In this document: piece after piece, positions 35,422-44,595 of the stretch
Numbering within the stretch: position 1 is the stretch's first letter
How the letters are laid out: each line of letters begins with the position of its first letter
Position numbers and translations under genes: made by a program
Notes under the pieces: model-generated
Told to the model about the DNA's origin: nothing
The model's input: the letters and a program-made list of their open reading frames with translations, nothing else
The model's database searches: none
From: Chroococcidiopsis sp. CCMEE 29
Lineage (GTDB): Bacteria > Cyanobacteriota > Cyanobacteriia > Cyanobacteriales > Chroococcidiopsidaceae
NCBI RefSeq assembly: GCF_023558375.1
Contig: NZ_CP083761.1
Span: 2,474,001 to 2,538,000, forward strand
Length of the DNA: 64,000 bases
Direction: 5' to 3'

Positions 35422-36822
35422 ATGTCCTCCACTACTACTCGTCGTAAATCCAACACGTTCTATGTGATTTTGATTGCCGGTGCTGCTGCTCTCGGCGGCT
35501 TTTTATTCGGTTTTGACACTGCAGTCATTAATGGCGCAGTTGCAGCTCTAGCAATAGCCTTTAACGCCAACAGTGTGCAGACCGGTCTTGCAGTGTCCCT
35601 AGCATTGTTGGGGTCTGCTTTAGGAGCCTTCTATGCAGGGAAGATCGCTGACCGTTATGGTCGAGTTAAGGCAATGATGGTAGCTTCGGTGTTGTTTACT
35701 ATCAGTGCTATTGGCTCCGGGATTGCCGTAGGTATTGGGGATTTTATCTTTTGGCGGGTATTGGGTGGTATTGCCGTCGGCGCTGCTAGCGTGATCGCGC
35801 CGGCTTACATTGCAGAGTGTTCTCCCGCCCATTTGCGGGGAAGGCTAGGATCTCTGCAGCAACTAGCGATTGTGGTTGGTATTTTCATTGCACTGCTATG
35901 CAACTACTTTATTGCTGTATCAGCGGGTTCAGCTGAGTCACCATTTTTGTTTGGAATCGCTGCTTGGCGCTGGATGTTTTGGACAGAAATTCCTCCAGCC
36001 GTGCTCTACGGAATGTCGGCTTTAATGATTCCTGAATCCCCTCGATACTTAGTTGCCCAAAAACGAGAGCCAGAAGCTGCTAAAGTTCTTACCAAAATTT
36101 TGGGGGGTAACGTGCTGGCAAAAATCGAAGAAATTCGGCAAACCGTGCTTCGAGAGCGCCAGCCCAGGTTTTCTGACCTCTTACGGAGAAATGGTGGACT
36201 TCTCCCCATTGTTTGGCTAGGAATGGGTTTGTCTTTATTCCAGCAATTTGTTGGAATTAACGTGATCTTCTACTACAGCAGCATTTTGTGGCGGGCAGTC
36301 GGGTTCTCGGAACAAGATTCTCTCTGGATTACTGTGATTACGGGAGCCGTAAACATTATTACTACGCTGATCGCGATCGCCTTTGTAGATAAGTTTGGTC
36401 GCAAGCCCCTGCTCCTGCTAGGGTCGATTGGCATGACAGTGAGCTTAGGGACATTGGCTTCTATTTTTGGAACCGCTCCGCTGGATGCTGCTGGTAACCC
36501 TACGCTGAGCGGTTCTGCTGGTATTGCAGCTCTCGTAGCCGCCAACCTCTATGTATTTTGCTTCGGTTTCTCCTGGGGACCAGTGGTATGGGTGATGTTA
36601 GGGGAAATGTTTAATAATAAGATTCGAGCTGCTGCACTTGCAGTCGCTGCTGCGGTTCAATGGATGGCAAATTTTATCGTATCCACAACATTTCCTCCTA
36701 TACTTCAATATTTCGGGCTGGGTGCTGCTTACGGTCTGTATACAACTGCAGCCGCTATCTCGTTCTTTTTCGTCCTGTTTTTGCTCAAGGAGACCAAAGG
36801 AATTGAGTTAGAAGACATGTAA
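35422..36822 (+). CDS. MFS sugar porter (SP family)
   Basis: A 466-aa, 12-helix sugar:H+ symporter or facilitator. The family signatures are all present: GGFLFGFDTAVINGAV in helix 1, GKIADRYGRVKAMM (loop 2-3), PESPRYLVAQ before the central loop, QQFVGINVIFYYSSIL in helix 7 (sugar binding), DKFGRKPLLLLG (loop 8-9) and a final LKETKGIELEDM. It closely resembles hexose/xylose porters; the sugar cannot be decided. It is convergent with gluconokinase (4-bp gap) and next to a glucokinase relic, pointing to glucose or gluconate use. Confidence 0.87.
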   Translation: MSSTTTRRKSNTFYVILIAGAAALGGFLFGFDTAVINGAVAALAIAFNANSVQTGLAVSLALLGSALGAFYAGKIADRYGRVKAMMVASVLFTISAIGSGIAVGIGDFIFWRVLGGIAVGAASVIAPAYIAECSPAHLRGRLGSLQQLAIVVGIFIALLCNYFIAVSAGSAESPFLFGIAAWRWMFWTEIPPAVLYGMSALMIPESPRYLVAQKREPEAAKVLTKILGGNVLAKIEEIRQTVLRERQPRFSDLLRRNGGLLPIVWLGMGLSLFQQFVGINVIFYYSSILWRAVGFSEQDSLWITVITGAVNIITTLIAIAFVDKFGRKPLLLLGSIGMTVSLGTLASIFGTAPLDAAGNPTLSGSAGIAALVAANLYVFCFGFSWGPVVWVMLGEMFNNKIRAAALAVAAAVQWMANFIVSTTFPPILQYFGLGAAYGLYTTAAAISFFFVLFLLKETKGIELEDM

Positions 36823-36826
36823 ATAG

Positions 36827-38353
36827 CTACTGGGAAGTCGAGTTTAGACTAAATTTGTCTGCCAAACTGTGATAGATGCTTTCGTAGAGCGAGAAAAGCT
36901 CGTGATATGTGCGCGATAGGTGAAGGTCTGGCTGATGGCGGTACGAGATCCGGATTAGTTGCTGCACATCGCTCAGTTCTGCGATCGCGCCAATGGCATA
37001 CATTGCCAGCACAGCTGCACCAAAACCACTCGCTTCATAAACTTCTGGCATCAGCACCTCGTAGCCGAACAGATCGGCCATCATCTGTCGCCATTCCTTA
37101 GAACGGGCAAACCCACCAGAGGCTCGAATTTCGCTCAACTCTCCTGTTAGCTCTTGGAGGACGACGTTCACGCTGTAAACAGCAAATAAAACCCCTTCAA
37201 GCACAGCGCGAATGAAGTGCTCCCGTTTGTGATGCAGTCCAACCCCAAAGAATACACCCCGCGCCTTGGCGTTCCAGTACGGCGCTCGCTCCCCGGATAA
37301 AAACGGCAGGCAGAGTAATCCCTCCGCCCCCGCCGGCACTTTAGCAGCGGCTTGAATCATCACTTCGTAGGGGTCTACACCCAGTTGTTTTGCCCTTTCT
37401 ACTTCCGGCGAACTGAACTCGTCACGAAACCAGCGGAGGACAATTCCACCACTATTGGTCGGTCCGCCGATTACCCAATGGTTCTCAGTTAAGGCATAGC
37501 AAAACGTCCGTCCTTGCGGGTCAGTAATTGGCTGGTGGGAAACAGTTCGTACTGCACCACTAGTACCAATGGTGATGGCTGTTTGGTCGGGTGCGATCGC
37601 TCCTACTCCCAAATTTGCCAGAACACCATCATTTGCTCCAATCACAATCGGTGTGTCAGGCGCTAGTCCCATTGCTTCGGCATGTCGTACCTTCAATCCA
37701 CATAGAATGTAGGTAGTTGGCACAAGTTCACTCAATTGCTCCAGACGAATCCCTGCGATAGCGATCGCCTCTTTATCCCAGTTAAGCTGTTTTAAGTTGA
37801 ACAAGCCTGTGGCGGAAGCGATCGAGTAATCAACCAGATAACGCTCGAATAGCTGATAGAAGATATACTCTTTGATTGACACAAACTTAGCAGCTTTGTG
37901 GAACGTATCCGGGTCTGATTCCCTCATCCACATTAGTTTTAGTAGCGGAGACATCGGATGGATAGGAGTTCCCGTTCGTAAGTAAAGATCGTGCCCAATT
38001 CCATCCTGCCTGAGTTTTTCAGTCTGAGCAATGCTGCGATTATCAGCCCAGATAATGCTGTTCGTTAAGGGATAGTTTTTGGCATCCATTGCAATTAAGG
38101 TGTGCATTGCTGTACCAAAGCCAACCGCAGCAATTGCCTGTTTCAATACATCAGCTTGCTCTACCGCTGCTCGGATGGCTGCAATGACTGCCGCAAAAAT
38201 GTCCTCTGGATCTTGCTCTGCCCATGTTGGCTTGGGTACCAGAATGTTATACCCCCGATTGCCCATGCCTTTGATCGCACCGGATGATGAAAACACAATT
38301 GCCTTGGTGCTGGTGGTGCCAATATCAACGCCGATAAAGTAGGTCTGGCTCAT
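36827..38353 (-). CDS. gntK: gluconokinase (FGGY family)
   Basis: A 508-aa carbohydrate kinase that phosphorylates gluconate, feeding the pentose-phosphate pathway. It has the actin-like ATPase fold: FIGVDIGTTSTKAIVF (phosphate 1), NSIIWADNRS, TPIHPMSPLLKLMW (gluconokinase-type substrate loop), TAITIGTSGAVRTV (phosphate 2) and EIRASGGFARSKEWRQMMAD (adenosine motif). Length matches FGGY gluconokinases. The convergent sugar porter is its likely functional partner. Confidence 0.85.
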   Translation of the reverse strand: MSQTYFIGVDIGTTSTKAIVFSSSGAIKGMGNRGYNILVPKPTWAEQDPEDIFAAVIAAIRAAVEQADVLKQAIAAVGFGTAMHTLIAMDAKNYPLTNSIIWADNRSIAQTEKLRQDGIGHDLYLRTGTPIHPMSPLLKLMWMRESDPDTFHKAAKFVSIKEYIFYQLFERYLVDYSIASATGLFNLKQLNWDKEAIAIAGIRLEQLSELVPTTYILCGLKVRHAEAMGLAPDTPIVIGANDGVLANLGVGAIAPDQTAITIGTSGAVRTVSHQPITDPQGRTFCYALTENHWVIGGPTNSGGIVLRWFRDEFSSPEVERAKQLGVDPYEVMIQAAAKVPAGAEGLLCLPFLSGERAPYWNAKARGVFFGVGLHHKREHFIRAVLEGVLFAVYSVNVVLQELTGELSEIRASGGFARSKEWRQMMADLFGYEVLMPEVYEASGFGAAVLAMYAIGAIAELSDVQQLIRISYRHQPDLHLSRTYHELFSLYESIYHSLADKFSLNSTSQ

Positions 38354-38689
38354 AAAGATGTAGCTTGCTTAGGGCGTGTGTGCAAACTAGTTATCCTAAT
38401 AGGAGTAAAGGTAGCGAAGCTGCGACGAAGTGCTATGCAATGGCTAAACTCTTGCTATAAAAGCATTTCAAGTAAGTTTTGTGTGATTGGCAAATCATCC
38501 CAGAAAATGACCGTTTTAGGACAATGACGATGCGCGATCTGTCTCTACTGAGGGTTTGATCAACGCCTAGGAACCGTTTCTCTGAACACACTTGCAACTA
38601 TTGAAGATCGATTAAAGGTTTTATTAGGTCTATAGATGCTGACAAGGAGGCAGCTATGGCACACGCAGAGTAACTAACGGAGGTACAAG
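38354..38689. other. intergenic region with a short unassigned open stretch
   Basis: 336 bases upstream of both gntK and a Uma2 gene. A minus-strand stretch 38541-38455 reads HRHCPKTVIFWDDLPITQNL then LEMLL and stops. It has no start and looks like the tail of a decayed small protein I cannot name. Nothing else is recognisable. Confidence 0.3.
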
Positions 38690-39328
38690 ATGAGCGTAAG
38701 CATTCCCATTCAAGCGATTGAACTCACACCCGGCAGCCAGATTAGCATCCATAACTTATCCTGGCAAGACTTTGAAACAATCCTCACCACTTTAGGAGAA
38801 AAGCGTAGCACTCGCGTAGCTTACTACCGAGGCATTTTAGAAATTATGTCTCCTCTAGCAATTCATGAAAGACCCCACCGCATTATTGCTTACATTGTTA
38901 CAGCAATCCTTGAAGCTCAAGGGCGAGATTGGGATGATTTCGGCTCAACTACATTCAAGCGTCCAGAAATAGCCGGAGTTGAACCAGATACTTGCTTTTA
39001 CATCCAAAATGCCAGCCGCATGCAAGGATGCACAAATATGGATTTAGCCTTCTATCCGCCGCCCGATCTAGCAATTGAATCTGACGTAACTTCAAAAACT
39101 ACCCTAGACGCTTACACAGCCCTGGGCGTTCCCGAAGTCTGGATTTACAGCAACCAGCTACTGATTATTCACATTCTTGAAGATGGCGGCTACGTCCAAT
39201 CTCCTATCAGCTCGATTTTTCCTAACCTGCCCGTGACTCAACTCATTCCCCAATTAGTGCAAAAAGCGATTGACGAGGGAACAAGTAAAATGCTGCGGGA
39301 CTTAAAAACCCAACTACGCCAAACCTAA
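38690..39328 (+). CDS. Uma2-family putative nuclease
   Basis: A 212-aa Uma2 protein of a different subgroup from the pair at 26.5-27.8 kb. It has ISIHNLSWQDFETILTTLG, AYYRGILEIMSPLAIHE, TFKRPEIAGVEPDTCFYI (Asp) and PDLAIESDVTSKTTLDAYTA (E..T), then GVPEVWIYSNQLLIIHIL. CGGAGG precedes the ATG at 7 bp. It shares its subgroup with the Uma2 gene on the other side of the NRPS (43590-44240), so the NRPS is bracketed by related Uma2 genes. Confidence 0.82.
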   Translation: MSVSIPIQAIELTPGSQISIHNLSWQDFETILTTLGEKRSTRVAYYRGILEIMSPLAIHERPHRIIAYIVTAILEAQGRDWDDFGSTTFKRPEIAGVEPDTCFYIQNASRMQGCTNMDLAFYPPPDLAIESDVTSKTTLDAYTALGVPEVWIYSNQLLIIHILEDGGYVQSPISSIFPNLPVTQLIPQLVQKAIDEGTSKMLRDLKTQLRQT

Positions 39329-39454
39329 GCCATTTTGTCGGTAGGACTACCGAGCTTGGTTTTGTAGTATGAAACTTTATTTGCGTTTTATCCCAATTTT
39401 CCAGTCAGAGAGGGTTGACCATTGGCTGCAAAGTTTCAAACAGTTCACTCCAAA

Positions 39455-42400
39455 ATGGCTCAGGAAGAAGTCTTTGTCTTTCCAGCCTCATTCGCGCAGC
39501 AGCGATTGTGGTTCCTCAACCAGTTGGCACCTGAAAATCCCTTCTACAATGTGTCCGCCGGAATTCGCTTATGTGGAAAAGTAAATCTGACTGCGCTAGA
39601 GCAAACCTTCAACGAGATAGCCCGTCGTCATGAGTCGCTCCGCACTACCTTTGCCTTGGTTGAAGGGCAACTCATGCAAATCATTGTGCCTCATGTCAAT
39701 CTGCCCCTGACCACAATTGATCTGCAAGCCATTCCAGCTAACGAACGAGAACGGATCGCAAAGCAATTGGCAATCCAGGAAGCTCAACGTCCGTTTAATT
39801 TAACTACGGGACCTTTGCTGCACCTGAAAGTGCTGACACTGCAGGAAACTGAAGCGATCCTGCTGCTGATGCTGCATCATATTGTTGCCGATGGTTGGTC
39901 GCTGGGCGTGCTGTTGCGTGAACTGGGCACCCTTTACGCGGCTTTTAGTTTGGGTCAGCCCTCGCCCCTGCCAGAATTACCGATTCAATATGCAGATTTT
40001 GCCCAGTGGCAACGCCAGTGGTTGCAAGGAAATGTGTTGGAGTCCCAACTTGCCTACTGGCGGCAGCAGCTCAAGCAGATGCCCGTGCTGGAATTACCGA
40101 GCGATCGCCCACGGCCGCCCGTACCCACCTATCGCGGGGCAACCCAACCGTTTGCCCTATCGCAACCCTTGACACAGGCGATCGAGGTCTTGAGTCAACA
40201 GGAACAAGCATCCCTGTTCATGACGTTACTCGCTGCCTTCCAAACCTTACTCTACCGTTACACCGGACAAACGGATATTGCGGTGGGATCGCTGATCGCC
40301 AACCGCCCCCGCCGGGAACTGGAAGGCTTGATTGGCTTCTTCGTCAACAGTTTGGTACTGCGAACCGATCTCTCTGGCAATCCCACATTTCGCGAGTTAT
40401 TGAGTCGCGTGCGAGACGTCGCTTTTGGTGCCTATGCCCATCAAGACTTACCGTTTGAACAATTAGTCCAAGAACTGACCCCCCAGCGAGATCTAAGCCG
40501 TCATCCCCTGTTTCAAGTCGCGATCGCCCTGCAAAATACGCCCATAGATGCCCTGGCGTTAGCCGGACTGCAATTGGAGCAGTTTGAGTTCGACAGCGGC
40601 ACTGCCCGGTTAGATTTGGAGTTGCAGTTGTGGCAGAGTCCAGCAGGTCTGCAAGGGCAGATTACATACAGCACAGACTTGTTCGAGCAGACGACGATCG
40701 CGCGCATGCTGGGACACTTCCAAACCCTCCTGCAAGGGATTGTCTGCAACCCGGAACAACGGATAGCTGAGCTGACATTACTAACCGCAGCCGAACAACA
40801 GCTCTTGATTGAGTGGAATGACATCCGCCAAGGCGTTGGCGATCGCCAGTGCTTTCATCGCCGTTTTGAAGCTCAGGCACAATTAACTCCAGATGCGATC
40901 GCTGTCGTCTGTGAAGATGAGCAACTCACTTATCAAGGGTTAAGTGCCCGCAGCAACCAACTCGCCCACTACTTGCAAACGTTGGGAGCGGGTCCGGAGG
41001 TTTTAGTCGGGATCTGTGTTGAGCGATCGTGCGAGATGATCGTTGCAGTGCTCGCCATTCTCAAAGCGGGCAGCGCTTATGTCCCTTTCGATCCGACCTA
41101 TCCGCCAGCTCGCTTGGAATTCATGCTGGAAGATACTCAAGTGCCGATCATCGTTACACAGGAACAATGGCAGGCAACCTTTGCCGAGCGATCCTTACCA
41201 GTATGCCTAGATCGAGATGCAGCGGCGATCGCCCAACAACCGCAACACAACGTTACCAGTACAGTCACCAGCACCAACCTAGCTTATGCGATCTATACCT
41301 CTGGCTCAACCGGCAAACCGAAAGGTGTCCTGATTGAGCAGCGTGGCTTAACTAATCTGGCTCACGCCCAACGCCAAGTCTTCGATCTGCAATCAAGCGA
41401 TCGCATTCTGCAATTTGCCTCCCTCAGTTTCGATGCTTCCATCTTTGAAATTGTCATGGCATTACAGGTCGGTGCCACGCTCTATCTGGCTAAACAGGAA
41501 TCGCGTTTAGGAACCGCCCTGGTCAAGTTCTTGCAGAAAAACGCCATCACGACCGTTACCTTACCACCGACGGTGCTACGAGGGCTACCTGTTGCCGACC
41601 TGCCTGCCCTCAAAACCATTATCAGTGCTGGAGAAGCCTGTTCGTCTGAGGTTGTGGCTGGTTGGGCTGGTTTCGGTCGCCGCTTCTTTAACGCCTACGG
41701 TCCCACGGAAGCAACTGTCTGGTCTACCGTGGCGGAAATTGGCCATAGCGGCATAAAACCTCCTCTGGGAAGGGCGATCGCCAATACCCAACTCCACGTT
41801 CTGGATGCTGATTTACAACCTGTTGCTGTGGGCATTCCTGGAGAACTCTACATTGGTGGAGATAGCTTAGCGCGAGGCTATCTGAACCGCCCTGAATTGA
41901 CGGCAGAGCGATTTATTCCCAACCCATTTGGTGAAACCTCAGCACTCATGTCGGCAAATCGTCTCTACAAAACCGGAGACCTGGTTCGCTATCACTCAGA
42001 TGGCAGCCTAGAATTTTTAGGACGGATTGACGATCAAGTCAAAATTCGCGGTTACCGGATCGAGCTAGGAGAGATTGAAACTGTCCTCTCCCAGCATCCA
42101 GCAATTCAAGAGACCGCTGTGGCTGTCCATGAGGATAGGGGTGTAAATCAGCGGCTAGTTGCCTATATCGTCTTTAAGGTGGAAAAGCTTACCCCGACCG
42201 AACTGCGTCATTACTTGCAAGAAAAGTTGCCGGAGTATCTCATTCCCTCAGCCTTTGTGGTGTTAGAGTTACTTCCATTGACACCGAATGGAAAAATCGA
42301 CCGCAATACCTTACGTTGTCTGCACCCCCCCGCAGAGCAAAGGGACACCTTGGTTACTCCGCGGACGCCAACCGAAGAAAAGCTAGCAAAGCTTTGGGCG

Positions 42401-43498
42401 CAAGTTCTCGGTTTGGAACAAGTCAGCGTTGACGATAACTTTTTTACAGTTGGGGGAGATTCGCTGTTGGCAATGCAACTAATTGAGCAAGTGCAGCAGC
42501 AGTTTCAGCAAGAATTTCCCTTGTCTAACTTGTTTCTGGCTCCCACAATCGCCCAACTTGCAACCCTGCTTGGCCAACCCCTTGCAAGCACCAGCTCTAC
42601 AGCTTCGGATTGGTCACCCTTAGTTCCTCTGCAACCTGCTGGTTCAAACAGACCCTTCTTTTGCGTCCATCCCGTCTTTGGCGTGGTCTTTCCCTACTAC
42701 GAATTAGCACGTCAGCTAGGTACCGATCAACCCTTCTATGGCTTACATCCTGTTGGTCTGACTGGCAAACAACCGCCCTACACACAGATTAAAGACATGG
42801 CGGCTGCATACCTCCAAGCCTTACGACAAGTTCAGCCCCAAGGTCCCTATTTATTGGGAGGATGGTCTTTCGGGGGACTAGTTGCCTTTGAAATGGCTCA
42901 GCAACTCCAAAGCGTTGGACAGCAAGTTGCTCTGCTGGCTCTGATTGACACTTTAGCTCCCGTGCCTCAGAACGCACCTTCTTTGTATGATGGTTTGAAG
43001 TTTTTTCTGACCACTGCGATTAAATCTGCACCACCCTTTCTGCTAGATTATGTTTCTCTATTGACTACACTGCGTCAGCACCAGAGCGATCGCCGTTCTA
43101 ACGATTTTGAACAATCTAATTCTGTACTGCCACAAATCAGCAAGTTTAAGTTTTGGCATTGGTTGCAGTGGGCAGCGATCGTCAAACTTCTACCTGAAGT
43201 ATCCAAGCTAAGAGTGTTGGATGAATTAACTGTTCTGCCCCTGTTGCGTGTATTTTATGCCAATAGTCAAGCGGCTGCTCGCTACACTCCAAAAGCTTAT
43301 GCCGACAAAATCACCCTGTTTAGAACTGCTCAACCACTCGGAAAGGTTCCGCAGGACACAACGTTAGGCTGGAGTCAGCTGACTGCAGCAGAAGTCGAGA
43401 TTCACCAAGTCCCTGGAAATCATTTATCAATGATGAAAAAACCTTATGTTCAAGTTCTGGCTGAACAGCTTCGCCACTGTATCGACCAGGTGTCTTGA
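39455..43498 (+). CDS. single-module nonribosomal peptide synthetase, C-A-PCP-TE
   Basis: A 1347-aa megasynthase. Condensation domain ~10-440 with active-site HHIVADGWS (H141-D146); adenylation domain ~465-960 with YTSGSTGKPKG (near 614-624), NAYGPTEATV, YKTGDLVRY and GRIDDQVKIRGYRIELGEIE; carrier domain with phosphopantetheine Ser in GGDSLLAMQL (S1003); thioesterase ~1040-1347 with GGWSFGG (S1138) and a late GNHLSM His. Hand-read specificity residues are D-A-F-T-I-A-A-V-W-K, close to Phe-type codes (inference). I prefer the ATG at 39455; an upstream TTG at 39422 is in frame. There are no other biosynthetic genes, PPTase or exporter nearby, so the acyl or peptidyl donor for the C domain must come from elsewhere. 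Confidence 0.85.
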   Translation: MAQEEVFVFPASFAQQRLWFLNQLAPENPFYNVSAGIRLCGKVNLTALEQTFNEIARRHESLRTTFALVEGQLMQIIVPHVNLPLTTIDLQAIPANERERIAKQLAIQEAQRPFNLTTGPLLHLKVLTLQETEAILLLMLHHIVADGWSLGVLLRELGTLYAAFSLGQPSPLPELPIQYADFAQWQRQWLQGNVLESQLAYWRQQLKQMPVLELPSDRPRPPVPTYRGATQPFALSQPLTQAIEVLSQQEQASLFMTLLAAFQTLLYRYTGQTDIAVGSLIANRPRRELEGLIGFFVNSLVLRTDLSGNPTFRELLSRVRDVAFGAYAHQDLPFEQLVQELTPQRDLSRHPLFQVAIALQNTPIDALALAGLQLEQFEFDSGTARLDLELQLWQSPAGLQGQITYSTDLFEQTTIARMLGHFQTLLQGIVCNPEQRIAELTLLTAAEQQLLIEWNDIRQGVGDRQCFHRRFEAQAQLTPDAIAVVCEDEQLTYQGLSARSNQLAHYLQTLGAGPEVLVGICVERSCEMIVAVLAILKAGSAYVPFDPTYPPARLEFMLEDTQVPIIVTQEQWQATFAERSLPVCLDRDAAAIAQQPQHNVTSTVTSTNLAYAIYTSGSTGKPKGVLIEQRGLTNLAHAQRQVFDLQSSDRILQFASLSFDASIFEIVMALQVGATLYLAKQESRLGTALVKFLQKNAITTVTLPPTVLRGLPVADLPALKTIISAGEACSSEVVAGWAGFGRRFFNAYGPTEATVWSTVAEIGHSGIKPPLGRAIANTQLHVLDADLQPVAVGIPGELYIGGDSLARGYLNRPELTAERFIPNPFGETSALMSANRLYKTGDLVRYHSDGSLEFLGRIDDQVKIRGYRIELGEIETVLSQHPAIQETAVAVHEDRGVNQRLVAYIVFKVEKLTPTELRHYLQEKLPEYLIPSAFVVLELLPLTPNGKIDRNTLRCLHPPAEQRDTLVTPRTPTEEKLAKLWAQVLGLEQVSVDDNFFTVGGDSLLAMQLIEQVQQQFQQEFPLSNLFLAPTIAQLATLLGQPLASTSSTASDWSPLVPLQPAGSNRPFFCVHPVFGVVFPYYELARQLGTDQPFYGLHPVGLTGKQPPYTQIKDMAAAYLQALRQVQPQGPYLLGGWSFGGLVAFEMAQQLQSVGQQVALLALIDTLAPVPQNAPSLYDGLKFFLTTAIKSAPPFLLDYVSLLTTLRQHQSDRRSNDFEQSNSVLPQISKFKFWHWLQWAAIVKLLPEVSKLRVLDELTVLPLLRVFYANSQAAARYTPKAYADKITLFRTAQPLGKVPQDTTLGWSQLTAAEVEIHQVPGNHLSMMKKPYVQVLAEQLRHCIDQVS

Positions 43499-43589
43499 GT
43501 AGTAACTAGTTTAACCTTGCTAAAGGCTCAAGGGTGATTGTGTTACACACACTACGCGATCGCACTTTTCACACGGAGCGAATTATCGC

Positions 43590-44240
43590 TTATGTGCCTT
43601 TCATACTCTCTCTCACCCACTGCCGAAAAGCTTTCATTGTTGTGTTTCTGCCTGCGGTTCTACTCTGTTCCAAATATCGGAGAATTGCCTCCATCAACGG
43701 CATTCCTGGAAATGTGGGACTGTTCTCAACCTCCACATACTTCCCCTGCCGCAGCACGTTAATCTGTAATTTACCTCGATCAAATCGCCAAAGCTCAGGT
43801 ACTCTCAGTGCTTGGTAAATATTCGGATGGGTTCGAGAGGTAATGTCAATTTCCAGTGCTAAATCAGGAGGTGGATCAACCGTCAAATCCAATCGTTTCT
43901 TGCCGCGAATCGCTGACTCATTTTGAATGTAGAAGCATTGATCTGGCTCAATTCCTTTGAGCATGGCTTGATTCTTATACGTTGTTGAACCCAAACTCCT
44001 GAATTCAACATCCAATTCTTCTAATAGAGCTTTGATTAAATCCCCAATGATTTCCTTATCGTCTTCATGTTCAGGTAAGGGCGTCATAATCTCCAAAATT
44101 CCATTGTCATAAGCAATTCGAGCCGATCGATGGTCTCCCAACTCTTTCAAAATCAACTCAAACTCTTGCCAACTCACCTCATGCAACAACACCCGTTGCC
44201 CTGGCGGAACGCTCAATCGGCTCAGTTCTAGCAACATCAT
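43590..44240 (-). CDS. Uma2-family putative nuclease
   Basis: A 216-aa Uma2 protein with SVPPGQRVLLHEVSWQEFEL, RIAYDNGILEIMTPLPEHE, KGIEPDQCFYIQNES and PDLALEIDITSRTHPNIYQA, i.e. the conserved Asp and E..T residues. It is closely related in layout to the gene at 38690 (ISIHNLSWQDFE). It is convergent with the NRPS. No partner gene suggests a function. Confidence 0.82.
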   Translation of the reverse strand: MMLLELSRLSVPPGQRVLLHEVSWQEFELILKELGDHRSARIAYDNGILEIMTPLPEHEDDKEIIGDLIKALLEELDVEFRSLGSTTYKNQAMLKGIEPDQCFYIQNESAIRGKKRLDLTVDPPPDLALEIDITSRTHPNIYQALRVPELWRFDRGKLQINVLRQGKYVEVENSPTFPGMPLMEAILRYLEQSRTAGRNTTMKAFRQWVRESMKGT

Positions 44241-44294
44241 TCAACCCTCCAATAAAGCTTTTTTCCCTACTCCCTACTCCCCATCTCCCCGCTC

Positions 44295-44452
44295 GTGCGT
44301 ATCTTTATTGTCATCTGGCTGGGTCAACTCATTTCCACCATCGCCAGCTACATGACATGATGATCGTAGGCAATACCGCTACCGTCCTCACCCCGATCGC
44401 CCTGCTGTTGCTCTATGGGACTGGAACCCTGCATATCTGGCAACTGAGCTAA
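44295..44452 (+). pseudogene. remnant of an MFS transporter
   Basis: Two short open stretches. GTG 44295 reads VRIFIVIWLGQLISTIASYM and stops at 44358-44360. This matches the first helix of MFS_3-type efflux proteins (consensus FxIxWxGQLxSTIGSYMT). An overlapping 31-codon stretch from 44357 (TATVLTPIALLLLYGTGTLH) looks like a later helix. The remainder of a ~400-aa transporter is absent. Assignment rests on the helix-one motif. Confidence 0.5.
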
Positions 44453-44531
44453 ACTTAAGCCTATCCAGCAGTAAACGTTGTTTCACAAACCCGCACTTGC
44501 TTGAGGAACAATCGAGCTTAGTTAAGTGGTA

Positions 44532-44558
44532 TTAACACTTGTAAACCTTTGTTATAAT
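44532..44558 (+). promoter_or_regulatory. candidate promoter of the thioredoxin reductase gene
   Basis: A consensus -10 TATAAT (44553-44558) lies 37 bp ahead of the ATG. The best -35-like hexamer is TTAACA (44532-44537) with a short 15-bp spacer. This is the clearest sigma70-like -10 in the gap. Confidence 0.4.
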
Positions 44559-44595
44559 ATTTAAAACGTAGTCGTTATGAGTTTATTTAGCACCT

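Noticed and set aside
39369-42977. Numerous short ORFs within the NRPS gene on both strands
   Set aside because: All are shadows of the long C-A-PCP-TE reading frame.
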